Assembly (NCBI RefSeq): GCF_038002605.1
Contig: NZ_JBBOCT010000001.1
Span: forward strand, 558,001-622,000
Origin: Bacillus sp. FSL K6-3431
GTDB lineage: Bacteria; Bacillota; Bacilli; Bacillales; Bacillaceae_C
Reading direction: 5' to 3'
DNA length: 64,000 nucleotides
The notes under the pieces are model-generated. The model was not told the origin of the DNA, did no database searches, and worked only from the letters and a program-made list of their open reading frames with translations. The position numbers and the translations under genes are program-made. Shown piece after piece: positions 46,558 to 55,226 of the stretch. Within the stretch, counting starts at the first letter, position 1, and every line of letters begins with the position of its first letter.

Positions 46558-47109
46558 ATGCAAGACGAAGATTATATGCGCCAGGTGTCACATGGTAATG
46601 ACTCGGCATTAGATACACTTGTTTTCCGGTATCATAAACCTCTATATGGTTATGTGTACCGTCTATTACAGGATGAAAAACTCGCTGAAGATTTCGTCCA
46701 GGATACTTTTCTAAAAATCTATCAACAAGGGAAAAAGGGCTTTGTTCCAGATCATTTTAAACCCTGGATGTACAAAATAGCGACAAATAGTTGTAAAGAC
46801 TACTGGAAAAAGTCTTCTACAAAGCGAGAGTTTTTTACGGACAAGGATGTAGAAGAAGAAGGGCAGATCCATCACATTATCGATCGCCAATTGGAACGGC
46901 AATGGATGGTAGATTCTTTAAATCAATTATCCATAGATTATCGAACAGTTCTTTATTTAAGGTTTTACCAAGATTTGAAATATGCGGAAATCGCTTTTAC
47001 ATTAGATATTTCCATTAATACTGTAAAAACCCGCATTACGCGTGGATTAAAGCAGCTTGAGGGCGTATTGTTAGATGATGAGAGAAAAGGAGTGGGGGTA
47101 AATGAGTGA
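46558..47109 (+). CDS. ECF-type RNA polymerase sigma factor
   Basis: A 183-residue sigma-70 family protein of the extracytoplasmic-function group. Region 2 reads ALDTLVFRYHKPLYGYVYRLLQDEKLAEDFVQDTFLKIYQ; region 4 is RTVLYLRFYQDLKYAEIAFTLDISINTVKTRITRGLKQL. No region 3 is present, as expected. GGAGGGGACGG precedes the ATG. It sits inside an ABC transporter operon and overlaps the next gene by 8 bases, the usual position of an anti-sigma factor gene. It probably reads the TGAAAC/CGTGTA promoter at 42782. Confidence 0.92.
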   Translation: MQDEDYMRQVSHGNDSALDTLVFRYHKPLYGYVYRLLQDEKLAEDFVQDTFLKIYQQGKKGFVPDHFKPWMYKIATNSCKDYWKKSSTKREFFTDKDVEEEGQIHHIIDRQLERQWMVDSLNQLSIDYRTVLYLRFYQDLKYAEIAFTLDISINTVKTRITRGLKQLEGVLLDDERKGVGVNE

Positions 47110-47905
47110 AGACCAAGAGTTATCACGCTTAGAAAACGAGTGGAAACAACGTTTTGATCGATATACAGCCCCAGAGCCAACGAGAGAAAATACAATGAAT
47201 TTGATTCAAAAGATAAAAGAAGTAGAAGAAATCAAGCCTGTCGATTTAAGAGCTGAGTTTGAAGCCACTCAAGCCACACAAACGATGAAGGAAAAAGTGA
47301 CCAATGCATTTTTATCACAATGGAATTTTCACGGAAGTGCTAGTTGGATACTGACTGGCATTGTCATGCTCGTCTTAACGATCACTATTAGTCAAAATAC
47401 ACAAAATGAAATGACTGGTTTTTTAGCTTGGATTAAATGGATTACACTTATTATAATAGCTGTCATGGGCTATGCCTTTCGCTCTAAAAACGAAGGGAAT
47501 CAGATCATTGAAACGTTAAGTTATTATCCTTTAATCCAGCAAATGTTTACACGATTTATTTTTGTTATGGGATTACAATTAGTAATCACGCTACCACTAA
47601 GTATTTTCATACTTGGAAATGCCAGTTCTGTTCTGTATTTAATTTGTGCGTTTACACCTATTTTTTTCTTTGGTGTATTTGGTTTTGTTAGTACGATGTG
47701 GTTCGGGCAAAAGATCGGTGTTTTTCTTACGATATTTGTGTGGTCTACGCAAATCTTAATCGACAAGCAATTCCAGTCAACTTCCTTGTTCCAATTGCCT
47801 AAAAATGACTATTTCTTATTAATAAATACTGGCATATTCACAGCTTCTATTCTTTTATTAAGTAGCATATTACTAAAACGACGTTTTCTGAGGAAAGAGC
47901 AATGA
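47102..47905 (+). CDS. Membrane protein, possible anti-sigma factor and permease
   Basis: A 267-residue protein that I do not recognise. Residues 1-80 are polar and helical (LSRLENEWKQRFDRYTAPEPTRENTMNLIQKIKE) and should be cytoplasmic. Residues about 82-262 contain six hydrophobic helices. Overlap by 8 bases with the sigma gene and by four bases with the next ATPase gene ties it to both. The layout fits an anti-sigma domain joined to a permease-like membrane part. No zinc-binding anti-sigma motif is visible, so this is inference. Confidence 0.6.
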   Translation: MSEDQELSRLENEWKQRFDRYTAPEPTRENTMNLIQKIKEVEEIKPVDLRAEFEATQATQTMKEKVTNAFLSQWNFHGSASWILTGIVMLVLTITISQNTQNEMTGFLAWIKWITLIIIAVMGYAFRSKNEGNQIIETLSYYPLIQQMFTRFIFVMGLQLVITLPLSIFILGNASSVLYLICAFTPIFFFGVFGFVSTMWFGQKIGVFLTIFVWSTQILIDKQFQSTSLFQLPKNDYFLLINTGIFTASILLLSSILLKRRFLRKEQ

Positions 47906-48630
47906 GGATTACGGTAAACGATGTAACATATGTGAAAGAAAAAATGACAATTATCCATGAGATTAGTTGTACATTTACAGCAGGCATCACGTATGTTGTT
48001 GGGAAAAATGGAGCTGGAAAAAGCTCGCTTCTAAAACTGCTTGCCACTGGAGTATATCCCAATAAAGGAATGATCAATTATTCTACGTTGATAAGGGATG
48101 ATGAGATTGGTAAATATCGTAAACAGTTAAGCGTAGATGAAATAAGAACAATGATTGGGTTCATGCCCCAGCATTTCACAGGTCACTCGGAAATGACCGT
48201 CACAAGGTATTTAACATATATAGCGTATCATAAAGGAATACCGCATAAGTTAGTTAAATCTACAGTTGAAAAATGGTTAATTGAAACGAATTTGACTAAA
48301 TGCAACAGACGGAAACTCGGTAAACTTTCGGGGGGACAATTACAAAAAGTAGGATTGATTCAAGCGCTCATAAACCAACCGAGAATTTGCATTCTTGATG
48401 AACCATTTGCAGGATTGGACACGCAAGAAAGCTTATTTTTCAAACGGAAAATTCAAAGACTTTCCTTTCATAGCGTGGTGATCATTAGCACCCATTTACT
48501 AGAAGATATTGAGCAATCAGAAGATCTGAGCTTATTGTATATGGAAAATGGGGATTTAAGATATTGCGGAGGAACAAATGAGCTTAATCAAGTAATGGAA
48601 GGATTGAACCAAATAACTGAAAATATATGA
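47902..48630 (+). CDS. ABC ATPase, last gene of the ECF-sigma operon
   Basis: A 242-residue ATPase with Walker A GKNGAGKSS, signature LSGGQLQKVGL, Walker B CILDEPFAGLD and STHLL. The loop PQHFTGHSEMTVTRYL is the Q-loop region. It overlaps the preceding membrane gene by four bases (ATGA). It is distinct from the first ATPase of the operon and may work with the preceding membrane protein. Confidence 0.88.
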   Translation: MRITVNDVTYVKEKMTIIHEISCTFTAGITYVVGKNGAGKSSLLKLLATGVYPNKGMINYSTLIRDDEIGKYRKQLSVDEIRTMIGFMPQHFTGHSEMTVTRYLTYIAYHKGIPHKLVKSTVEKWLIETNLTKCNRRKLGKLSGGQLQKVGLIQALINQPRICILDEPFAGLDTQESLFFKRKIQRLSFHSVVIISTHLLEDIEQSEDLSLLYMENGDLRYCGGTNELNQVMEGLNQITENI

Positions 48631-48697
48631 ACCTATATTTGAACGAATCACAAATACTGAATAGATTCTTATTTTAAGGTTGATAAGGGAGGATAAA

Positions 48698-49216
48698 ATG
48701 CAGTTTTATATGGATTCCGGTGATACTAATTTTATAGGAGTGGTAAATGCCGAGCAATACAAATCGTTTGTAGATGAGGATTGGGAGTTAGACTCTCTAC
48801 TGCAGCATTTTACTAAATGAAATGAAGATGGACATATTTTGGTGTTCCAGATGACAGAAGAAGGTATTGAACATTCTTGGAATGTCGAAGTAAAAATAGG
48901 AACAAATGTAACAGAGCAAAAATGCTTTAGACAAGCGGAAGGCTATATAAAAGTAACCGATAATCAATTATATATAGTTGATTATGACTGTCTTACCATG
49001 GCTGCCCAATTCGAGAGTGAGAAAGTACCTGATATAAATTGTTCAACTTATAAAATTGATATTGAAAATGGAATATATAAAGTCGATATTATTCAATATT
49101 ATAATGTTAATAAACATGAATACATTGGAAAGAATGACGAAGATATTTTGCTTCATTTTATAAAAGCATCTGACTTCCAACAATTAGTTGAACATGTTTT
49201 ATGGTGCAACTTTTAA
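48698..49216 (+). pseudogene. Gene of unknown function broken by an in-frame TGA
   Basis: ATG 48698 follows GGGAGGATAA and opens a frame of 40 codons (MQFYMDSGDTNFIGVV to LLQHFTK). TGA at 48818-48820 interrupts it. The same frame continues for another 132 codons (NEDGHILVFQMTEEGIEHSW to LLHFIKASDFQQLVEHVLWCNF). Both halves look like one globular protein of about 172 residues, possibly an immunity-type protein, but the family was not identified. A point nonsense mutation is the simplest reading. A reinitiation product from TTG 48839 is possible but lacks a binding site. Confidence 0.65.
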
Positions 49217-49300
49217 CATTCAACAAAAAGTAAAATGTCTACTGTGATAGTAAGGGTGGAGTAATATCTCCCCAAGATAGAAAGCCATGATAACTTTTTA

Positions 49301-49393
49301 AGCTATTTGCCTCTCATTATCACCATTCGGTCATTTAATAATAATTAAAAGTGAAACCACCCTTAGCTTGGCAGAGCATTAAAGGGCGGTTTC
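49301..49393 (+). pseudogene. Remnant of a holin-like small toxin gene with its hairpin
   Basis: Allowing one small frameshift, the plus strand reads F-A-S-(L)-I-I-T-I-R-S-F-N-N-N-stop near 49309-49347, the usual end of Bacillus holin-like type I toxins. The hairpin GAAACCACCCTT/AAGGGCGGTTTC (49353-49393), with AGCTTGGC in its loop, follows, as in intact loci. The start region is not recognisable. The rest of 49217-49666 holds a terminator and the leader of the reductase gene. Confidence 0.4.
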
Positions 49394-49512
49394 TATAATA
49401 ATTCACTCTCCCGTTAATTTACAAATGATCAATAATCATTGTATTTACATTCTATAGATTTATCCTGTCGATTAATCCACCCCCTTAAGCCGTGAGTCGA
49501 AATTGCATTATA

Positions 49513-49545
49513 CGTCTCCTCAATGAGCGGAGACGCCTTTTTAAT
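49513..49545 (+). terminator. Intrinsic terminator
   Basis: CGTCTCC pairs with GGAGACG over a 9-base loop, followed by CCTTTTTAAT. It lies before the MDR reductase gene and must serve an upstream transcript. Confidence 0.7.
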
Positions 49546-49666
49546 ATCTGAGAAAAACCCAAACCGTAGTGTATAGAGCTTCCAATTCATAAATTGGCTA
49601 ATCAGATTGTTTCATTTATGATAGTAATATAACATCGACTTTTTATCTTAAAGGAGACTTAACATT

Positions 49667-50656
49667 TTGAATGCCAAATGTGTTACATTTTACGAGTTTG
49701 GAAGTCCTGAAAATGTATTGAAAGTTGAAAATAAAAATATTCAGCAACCTATGAATGGGGAAGTTCTTGTTCGAATGACCATGCGTCCGATAAATCCATC
49801 CGACTTATTACCGATTTATGGTGCATATTCTCATCGTATTTCTTTGCCATCCATACCTGGCTATGAAGGGGTTGGTATTGTTGAAGAGGTAGGATCTTCC
49901 GTTTCTCATGAATTAATCGGGAGACGCGTTCTACCTTTGCGTGGGGAAGGCACATGGCAAGATTTTGTAAAAACATCTGCAAATTTAGCAGTTCCCATAC
50001 CGCGTTCCATTTGTGATGATATTGCTGCACAATTATACATAAATCCGCTAACTGCTTGGCTAATTTGTACAAATGTTCTAGCATTAAAACCGGATGATAT
50101 ATTACTTGTAAATGCTGGGGGATCTTCAATTGGCCGTATCTTAGCACAGTTAGCTAAAATTCTTGGATTTAGACTAATTGCTATAACAAGAAATAATTTA
50201 TACAGGGAAGAACTACTTCAATTAGGTGCTTCATATGTAATAAATACATTAGATTCATCATTTCGACAAACTATTATGGAATTAACGAAAGGGCGTGGAG
50301 CAAGTGCTGCCATTGACTCTGTAGGTGGAATAGATGGTACTGAGTTAGCTTTTTGTCTTAAACCTAATAGTATTCTATTAACCATTGGTCTTTTATCAGG
50401 GCACCCTGTAAATTGGGCTAAAGTTTCACAACAAACAAAAGTAATAGTTAAAATGTTTCATTTACGACATTGGAATCGACAAGTATCTGTGGAAACTTGG
50501 CAAGATACATTTAACCTTCTAATCACATTAATAAACGATAAAAAGTTGAAACTTATGACACCTGATTCTCATTACGAACTATCGCAAGTACACGAAGCTG
50601 TTTGTAATGCTGAATTCTCTAAAGACAATAAAGGAAAAACTTTTCTATCCAGCTAA
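49667..50656 (+). CDS. MDR family zinc-independent reductase (2-enoyl thioester reductase-like)
   Basis: A 329-residue medium-chain dehydrogenase/reductase. The GroES-like N-terminal half has MRPINPSDLLPIYGAY and PGYEGVGIV. The nucleotide fold has LLVNAGGSSIGRILAQLAKILGFR. Zinc ligands of classical alcohol dehydrogenases are absent, and the pattern resembles mitochondrial-type enoyl reductases and quinone reductases. The start is TTG 49667, 10 bases after AAGGAG. It is a single gene and its substrate is unknown. Confidence 0.83.
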   Translation: MNAKCVTFYEFGSPENVLKVENKNIQQPMNGEVLVRMTMRPINPSDLLPIYGAYSHRISLPSIPGYEGVGIVEEVGSSVSHELIGRRVLPLRGEGTWQDFVKTSANLAVPIPRSICDDIAAQLYINPLTAWLICTNVLALKPDDILLVNAGGSSIGRILAQLAKILGFRLIAITRNNLYREELLQLGASYVINTLDSSFRQTIMELTKGRGASAAIDSVGGIDGTELAFCLKPNSILLTIGLLSGHPVNWAKVSQQTKVIVKMFHLRHWNRQVSVETWQDTFNLLITLINDKKLKLMTPDSHYELSQVHEAVCNAEFSKDNKGKTFLSS

Positions 50657-50764
50657 AGGAACAATGTAAGTTTTGGAAATAGATATACAATTCTAGAGAA
50701 AACAGGAAAGTTTTGTCAAAGTATTGTATAATCTTCATATATCTATCAATTTAGGAGGAATTAA

Positions 50765-50950
50765 ATGGCGTTTAGCTTATTTGCTTTTGTACCTATTATT
50801 TTATATTTAGCAATTATTGTTTTTGGCATTTATTTTGTTATTAAAGTAATTAAATTCATGAACGAGAAGACAAAATCAGACCGAGAAAAAAATGAAAGGC
50901 TTAATGAATTAATTCAAGTTATCAGTAAAAGTGAAAAAAAGAATAATTAA
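50765..50950 (+). CDS. Small single-pass membrane protein
   Basis: A 61-residue protein of unknown function. One hydrophobic helix (about residues 3-28) is followed by a charged, coiled-coil-like tail KFMNEKTKSDREKNERLNELIQVI. AGGAGGAATTAA precedes the ATG, and a terminator follows. Many short Bacillus membrane proteins share this shape. Confidence 0.7.
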   Translation: MAFSLFAFVPIILYLAIIVFGIYFVIKVIKFMNEKTKSDREKNERLNELIQVISKSEKKNN

Positions 50951-50984
50951 ATCTCCCTTTGTAAGAAGGGGGATAATTTTTGTT
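50951..50984 (+). terminator. Intrinsic terminator
   Basis: ATCTCCCTT pairs with AAGGGGGAT (one G-T pair), with AATTTTTGTTTT downstream. Confidence 0.7.
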
Positions 50985-51082
50985 TTAAACATAAATTGAT
51001 CACTCAAATAAGGATAATTTGATAGAATTGTAACAACTTATGTTTATATTTTCTATATGTTAAATACAAGGAGGAGTTTGTG

Positions 51083-52156
51083 ATGCTGAAAAATAAAATG
51101 ACTGAACTTCTGCAAATTGAGTACCCAATTATTCAGGCCCCTATGGCTGGTGGAATCACAACTTCGACATTAGTAGCCGCCGTTTCAAATAGTGGCGGAC
51201 TGGGAACTATTGGAGCAGGGTATATGAGCCCCGCACACATACGTGAACAAATCAGGGAAGTACGGCAGTTAACACCAAATAATTTTGGAGTAAACCTATT
51301 TGTTCCCTATGAATTTAATGCTTCACATAATGAAGTAAAATTAGCTAACCAATTATTACAACCTATTCGTGACCGATTGAATGTAGGTAAAGACCACATT
51401 GAACCTCCTACATATATAGATGTTTTGGAAACGTTTAATGAACAAATTAAAGTTGTGGTTGAGGAAAAGGTCCCTGTTTGCTCTTTTACTTTTGGTGTTC
51501 CTCCTAAAGAAATAATAACTGAGTTAAAAAAATATGGCATTATTTTGATAGGAACAGCTACAACTGTGAGGGAAGCAATTGAAATAGCGGATATCGGAAT
51601 GGATTTTGTTGTTGTTCAAGGTAGTGAGGCAGGCGGTCATCGCGGGAACTTTATCAATGATTCCCAGGAAAGCTTCATTGGTTTAATGTCGCTTATACCA
51701 CAGGTTGTTGACAATGTTAATATCCCAGTGATTGCTGCTGGTGGAATTATGGATGGACGAGGTTTAATGGCATCTATTTGCTTAGGTGCGAAAGGAGTAC
51801 AAATGGGTACAGCTTTCTTAACTTGTATGGAGAGTGGGGCTCATAAGGAACATAAAGAAGCAATTCTTCATTCTAGCGAGGATCAGACGGTTTTAACTCG
51901 AACTTTTTCCGGTAAATGGGCTAGAGGGATTAAAAATAAATTTATTGTTGAGATGCAGGAACACGAAAAGGCTTTTCCGGATTTCCCAATTCAAAATACA
52001 CTTACTCAATCTATTAGAAAGACTGCCACTTTACAAAATAATCAAGATTTCATGTCACTTTGGTCCGGGCAAAGTCCGAGATTGGCTAAATATCAAACCG
52101 CTGAAACATTAATTAACAATATGATCACTGAGGCTATAAAAATAATTAAACTATAA
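51083..52156 (+). CDS. Nitronate monooxygenase (2-nitropropane dioxygenase family)
   Basis: A 357-residue FMN-dependent TIM-barrel enzyme that oxidises alkyl nitronates. Landmarks are the opening YPIIQAPMAGGITTSTLVAAVSNSGGLGTIGAGY, the FMN/substrate segment VVVQGSEAGGHRG with its catalytic-region histidine, PVIAAGGIMDGRGLMA and GAKGVQMGTAFL. ATG 51083 follows AAGGAGGAG; the GTG just before it is in frame but poorly spaced. Single gene. Confidence 0.9.
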   Translation: MLKNKMTELLQIEYPIIQAPMAGGITTSTLVAAVSNSGGLGTIGAGYMSPAHIREQIREVRQLTPNNFGVNLFVPYEFNASHNEVKLANQLLQPIRDRLNVGKDHIEPPTYIDVLETFNEQIKVVVEEKVPVCSFTFGVPPKEIITELKKYGIILIGTATTVREAIEIADIGMDFVVVQGSEAGGHRGNFINDSQESFIGLMSLIPQVVDNVNIPVIAAGGIMDGRGLMASICLGAKGVQMGTAFLTCMESGAHKEHKEAILHSSEDQTVLTRTFSGKWARGIKNKFIVEMQEHEKAFPDFPIQNTLTQSIRKTATLQNNQDFMSLWSGQSPRLAKYQTAETLINNMITEAIKIIKL

Positions 52157-52546
52157 TGATTTGCAGACCTCTTTTTTTGATGTGCAAAGTAATCTACACC
52201 TAACTCAAATTAAGATTGACTATTTTTATCCTAAACAAGAAGCGTCACTTCTGCTGGCTTCAGATCCCGTCCTAGGGAGTTTTGCAACATTTGCATATAA
52301 TCCCTTTAAACATACATTACCCACACCTTAAACAAAGCGTTAAAGACCTTAATTAACGCGAATATTATATCTGAATACTAAACTCAAAACCTACATATTA
52401 TGTTATAATTATAGGAGATAAAATAAAAGGAAAAACTAGACTTTAAAGATGAAAAAGCATAATTTAGCGAAAATATCATTCCAGCTTTTTTATGCATTTT
52501 CTTTTATTACAATCTAAAATATAACTAATAGAGGGAGCTAAGTAAT
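52157..52546. other. Gene-free stretch
   Basis: I see no gene, strong hairpin or repeat in this stretch. Its last part is the leader of a short frame coupled to the TauE/SafE gene. Confidence 0.5.
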
Positions 52547-52615
52547 TTGAGTTTATTAAAATTTATGAATAGTGAATTTAAGGGTAATGTTGGGGTTCTT
52601 AAGGGGGCTAAGTAG
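52547..52615 (+). CDS. Possible 22-residue upstream peptide coupled to the TauE/SafE gene
   Basis: TTG 52547 lies 9 bases after AGAGGGAG and encodes MSLLKFMNSEFKGNVGVLKGAK. Its TAG overlaps the GTG start of the permease gene (TAGTG). The overlap and the good binding site suggest a translated leader that controls permease translation. Confidence 0.45.
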   Translation: MSLLKFMNSEFKGNVGVLKGAK

Positions 52616-53370
52616 TGTCTGTAACGATTATTTTATTAGTAGTAGCTGCAGTATTTGTTGGCGCATTAATGAGAACAATGTTTGGTTTTGGGGAAGCAAT
52701 TGTGAGCATGCCCCTGCTTGCACTCCTCCCGATTCCTCTAAATACTTCTGTTTCTTTGATTGGACTGGCTGGTCTTACCGTCGCTTCACTTACTGTAGTC
52801 AATGGCTGGCGTCATATTGAACGTCCTGTTTTGATCCGATTAGCAGTTTCTACAGTTATTGGAATCCCTGCAGGACTTATCATGCTTCATCTAACTCCTG
52901 CAAACGTTATTACGACTGGACTCGGTATTTTTTTGATTGCTTACGGGGGCTATTCAATGATTAAGAAAAAACTTTTAAAAGCGATTGATCGCCCATTACT
53001 AAACTCCAAAGGTTGGGTGTTACCGTTCGGTTTTGCTTCAGGAGCATTGGGCAGTGCTTATAACTTTAATGGGGTACCGGTTGTTGTCTATGGAACTTTA
53101 CGTCAATGGAATCCAGATCGCTTTCGTGGTACATTGCAAGCTCATTTTCTGATATCCGGCGTTCTGGTTGTAACTGGACATGCTCTCGGTGGGCTATGGA
53201 CGATTGACTCACTAATCCTATTTGGTTATTCTATTCCAGCTATTCTTTTAGCTACAATGCTAGGTATATTTTTTAATAAGCGAATTCCTGCTAAGAAATT
53301 TGAAAGTTATTTATTTCTTATTATCACTATACTTGGCATAATATTGTTAGTACCTAACGGACAACACTAA
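52615..53370 (+). CDS. TauE/SafE family anion permease
   Basis: A 251-residue membrane protein with about seven or eight helices. The first repeat has AVFVGALMRTMFGFGEAIVSMPLLALL and the second GFASGALGSAYNFNGVPVVVYGTL, the paired motifs of this family, which exports sulfite, sulfonates or other organic anions. The GTG start follows AAGGGGG and overlaps the stop of a short upstream frame. The substrate is unknown. Confidence 0.88.
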   Translation: MSVTIILLVVAAVFVGALMRTMFGFGEAIVSMPLLALLPIPLNTSVSLIGLAGLTVASLTVVNGWRHIERPVLIRLAVSTVIGIPAGLIMLHLTPANVITTGLGIFLIAYGGYSMIKKKLLKAIDRPLLNSKGWVLPFGFASGALGSAYNFNGVPVVVYGTLRQWNPDRFRGTLQAHFLISGVLVVTGHALGGLWTIDSLILFGYSIPAILLATMLGIFFNKRIPAKKFESYLFLIITILGIILLVPNGQH

Positions 53371-53420
53371 TAACATTCTAACAACATAATGAAAACATTA
53401 TGTCATACATTTAGTTATAT

Positions 53421-53460
53421 AAAAGCCTGTATCAACGTAATCATTGATACAGGCCTTTTC
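53421..53460. terminator. Intrinsic terminator
   Basis: AAAAGCCTGTATCAA pairs with TTGATACAGGCCTTTT over an 8-base loop, with T-runs suited to both directions. Confidence 0.88.
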
Positions 53461-53646
53461 TATTTGTTACAGCTTGATTAAAAGGATGGGCTACAAATAA
53501 AATTCGATCTCTACCCTATAAAAATGTTAAAATTCAACATTTATTCACATTTAACATCATAATCACCTTGAATTCATTTCCAAAAACAAATAACCTTAAA
53601 TGATAGAAGCATTATTTGGTAAGGATTAGGAACAGGAGGTGAAATT

Positions 53647-54225
53647 ATGTTACCAATTGAACGACAACAACAAATTTTAACATGGTTAAAACAAGAGGAG
53701 ACCCTGCGAATTTCTGAAATTAGCAATAGATTAAACGTGTCTGAAATGACGGTTTATCGGGACTTAAAACCATTAATTGATAAGAAGAAGGTATTAAAAA
53801 CATCAAACGGGATTACACTTTCAGTAGAAAATTATGCTTCTTCTAACACTTGTACATATTGCCATAAACCTTCAAATTCTCGACTATCAGTTCAGCTTAT
53901 TAAGGTTAATCAACAAGTGGAGAACACCTGTTGTGCCCATTGTGGTTTATTGCGATATCAAGATATAAAACAGGATGTTGCGCAAATAATTTGCCATGAC
54001 TTCTTAAAAGACACGACAATAAGTGCAAAGATGGCAGCATTTGTTATGGATGCGGATCTCGCCCTTAATTGCTGTCAACCTCAAGTTATTCCTTTTGATT
54101 CTTTACATCAAGCAGAACAATTCCAATTAGGATTTGGAGGAAACATTTACAACTTTGAAAATGCAATTAATGCCATAAATATAGAAATGAATGGAAAAAC
54201 TTCTTGCCATTCAAAAAAGGAATAA
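53647..54225 (+). CDS. ycnK: YcnK-like copper-responsive repressor
   Basis: A 192-residue regulator joining a DeoR-type helix-turn-helix (LRISEISNRLNVSEMTVYRDLKPL) to a Cys-rich NosL-like sensor domain. Cysteine motifs CTYC, CCAHC and NCCQP, and the end segment QLGFGGNIYNFENAI, match B. subtilis YcnK, which represses the copper importer gene ycnJ. ATG 53647 follows CAGGAGGTGA. No ycnJ or ycnI homologue lies next to it; the following gene is a YtkA-like lipoprotein that may be its target. Response to copper is inferred from the family. Confidence 0.9.
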   Translation: MLPIERQQQILTWLKQEETLRISEISNRLNVSEMTVYRDLKPLIDKKKVLKTSNGITLSVENYASSNTCTYCHKPSNSRLSVQLIKVNQQVENTCCAHCGLLRYQDIKQDVAQIICHDFLKDTTISAKMAAFVMDADLALNCCQPQVIPFDSLHQAEQFQLGFGGNIYNFENAINAINIEMNGKTSCHSKKE

Positions 54226-54408
54226 AAATCAATCTTGTCATAAAAAAGGGAAGCAATTGCGGATTGTCCTAGAGATAAAGTTGTCCGATTTTAACAAATC
54301 TTAAATGCTATAAAAGCTGCATCAAAAAAGTATGAGATAAATTTTACATTATTGAATAGTATTTATTCCAATCTGATTTAATAAACTAATAGGGTGAGGT
54401 AATACATT

Positions 54409-55167
54409 ATGAAAAAAAATATCTGGATGTTTTTGCTAGTGTTCGTTTTAGTTATGTTATCAGCATGTAACGGAAATAAAGTAGAGGAATCTGAAATGCC
54501 AGAGATAATAGAAGTACAGCTTGAAGTGGCTGAAAGTATTGACGTAAATGAAAAGGTTATAATGAAAGCAGTTGTTACACAAGGGGAAGAAAAAGTTGCA
54601 GATGCAAATGAGGTTGAGTTCGAAGTATGGGAAAACGGAAAAAAAGAAGAATCTAGTTTGATTGAAGCAAAAAATAATAATGACGGCACATATGACGCAG
54701 AAACAACATTTGAACATGATGGTGTTTTTACAGTACAAGTGCACGTAACAGCAAGAGGACTTCACACAATGCCGAAAAAAGAGGTAACTGTAGGAACGGG
54801 TGCGACGCATGAAGTAGATCATGAAGTAGGACAGGAAGAAACGCATCAGGATCACGGCGAACATGCAGATGGATTCAATATGCATTTTATAAAACCGGAG
54901 GACGTAAAAGTTGAAAAAGAAACAGAATTCACTGTCCATTTACAAAATGAAGATGCGCCTCTAGAGAAAGCAAGTGTACGCTATGAAATATGGAATGACG
55001 ATATTTCCGAAAAACATGACTGGGTAGATACAAAAGAATCAAATCCCGGTGAATATACAACTACGCATACTTTCAAGGAAGCTGGTACTTTCACAGTTCA
55101 AATTCATGTCACTAATGATGATGGGTTACACGAACATGAAGAGCATGAAATCGAAGTGAAAAAATAA
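54409..55167 (+). CDS. Lipoprotein with two YtkA/FixH-like domains and a His-rich linker
   Basis: A 252-residue exported protein. The signal peptide ends MLSAC, with lipidated Cys20. Two beta-sandwich repeats follow (about residues 30-125 and 160-250), each with a YDAETTFEHDGVFTVQVHV or EYTTTHTFKEAGTFTVQIHV strand pair. Between them is a His/Glu-rich stretch (HEVDHEVGQEETHQDHGEH) suited to metal binding. It follows a copper-responsive repressor gene, so a role in surface copper handling is plausible. AGGGTGAGGT serves as the ribosome binding site. Confidence 0.8.
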   Translation: MKKNIWMFLLVFVLVMLSACNGNKVEESEMPEIIEVQLEVAESIDVNEKVIMKAVVTQGEEKVADANEVEFEVWENGKKEESSLIEAKNNNDGTYDAETTFEHDGVFTVQVHVTARGLHTMPKKEVTVGTGATHEVDHEVGQEETHQDHGEHADGFNMHFIKPEDVKVEKETEFTVHLQNEDAPLEKASVRYEIWNDDISEKHDWVDTKESNPGEYTTTHTFKEAGTFTVQIHVTNDDGLHEHEEHEIEVKK

Positions 55168-55191
55168 AATTATAACAATATCCAATGACTA

Positions 55192-55226
55192 AAATTCCGG
55201 TTTGATAATAAAACCGGAATTTTTTT
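55192..55226 (+). terminator. Intrinsic terminator
   Basis: AAATTCCGGTTT pairs with AAACCGGAATTT over a 7-base loop, followed by TTTTCG. Confidence 0.88.

Noticed and set aside
48818..48820. TGA as a selenocysteine codon
   Set aside because: No SECIS-like hairpin was apparent after it and the family is not redox-like; a nonsense mutation is simpler.
54460..54939. Minus-strand open frame of 159 codons rich in Phe and Cys
   Set aside because: Antisense to the YtkA-like lipoprotein gene; the Phe/Cys richness comes from complementing Glu/Lys/Thr codons.
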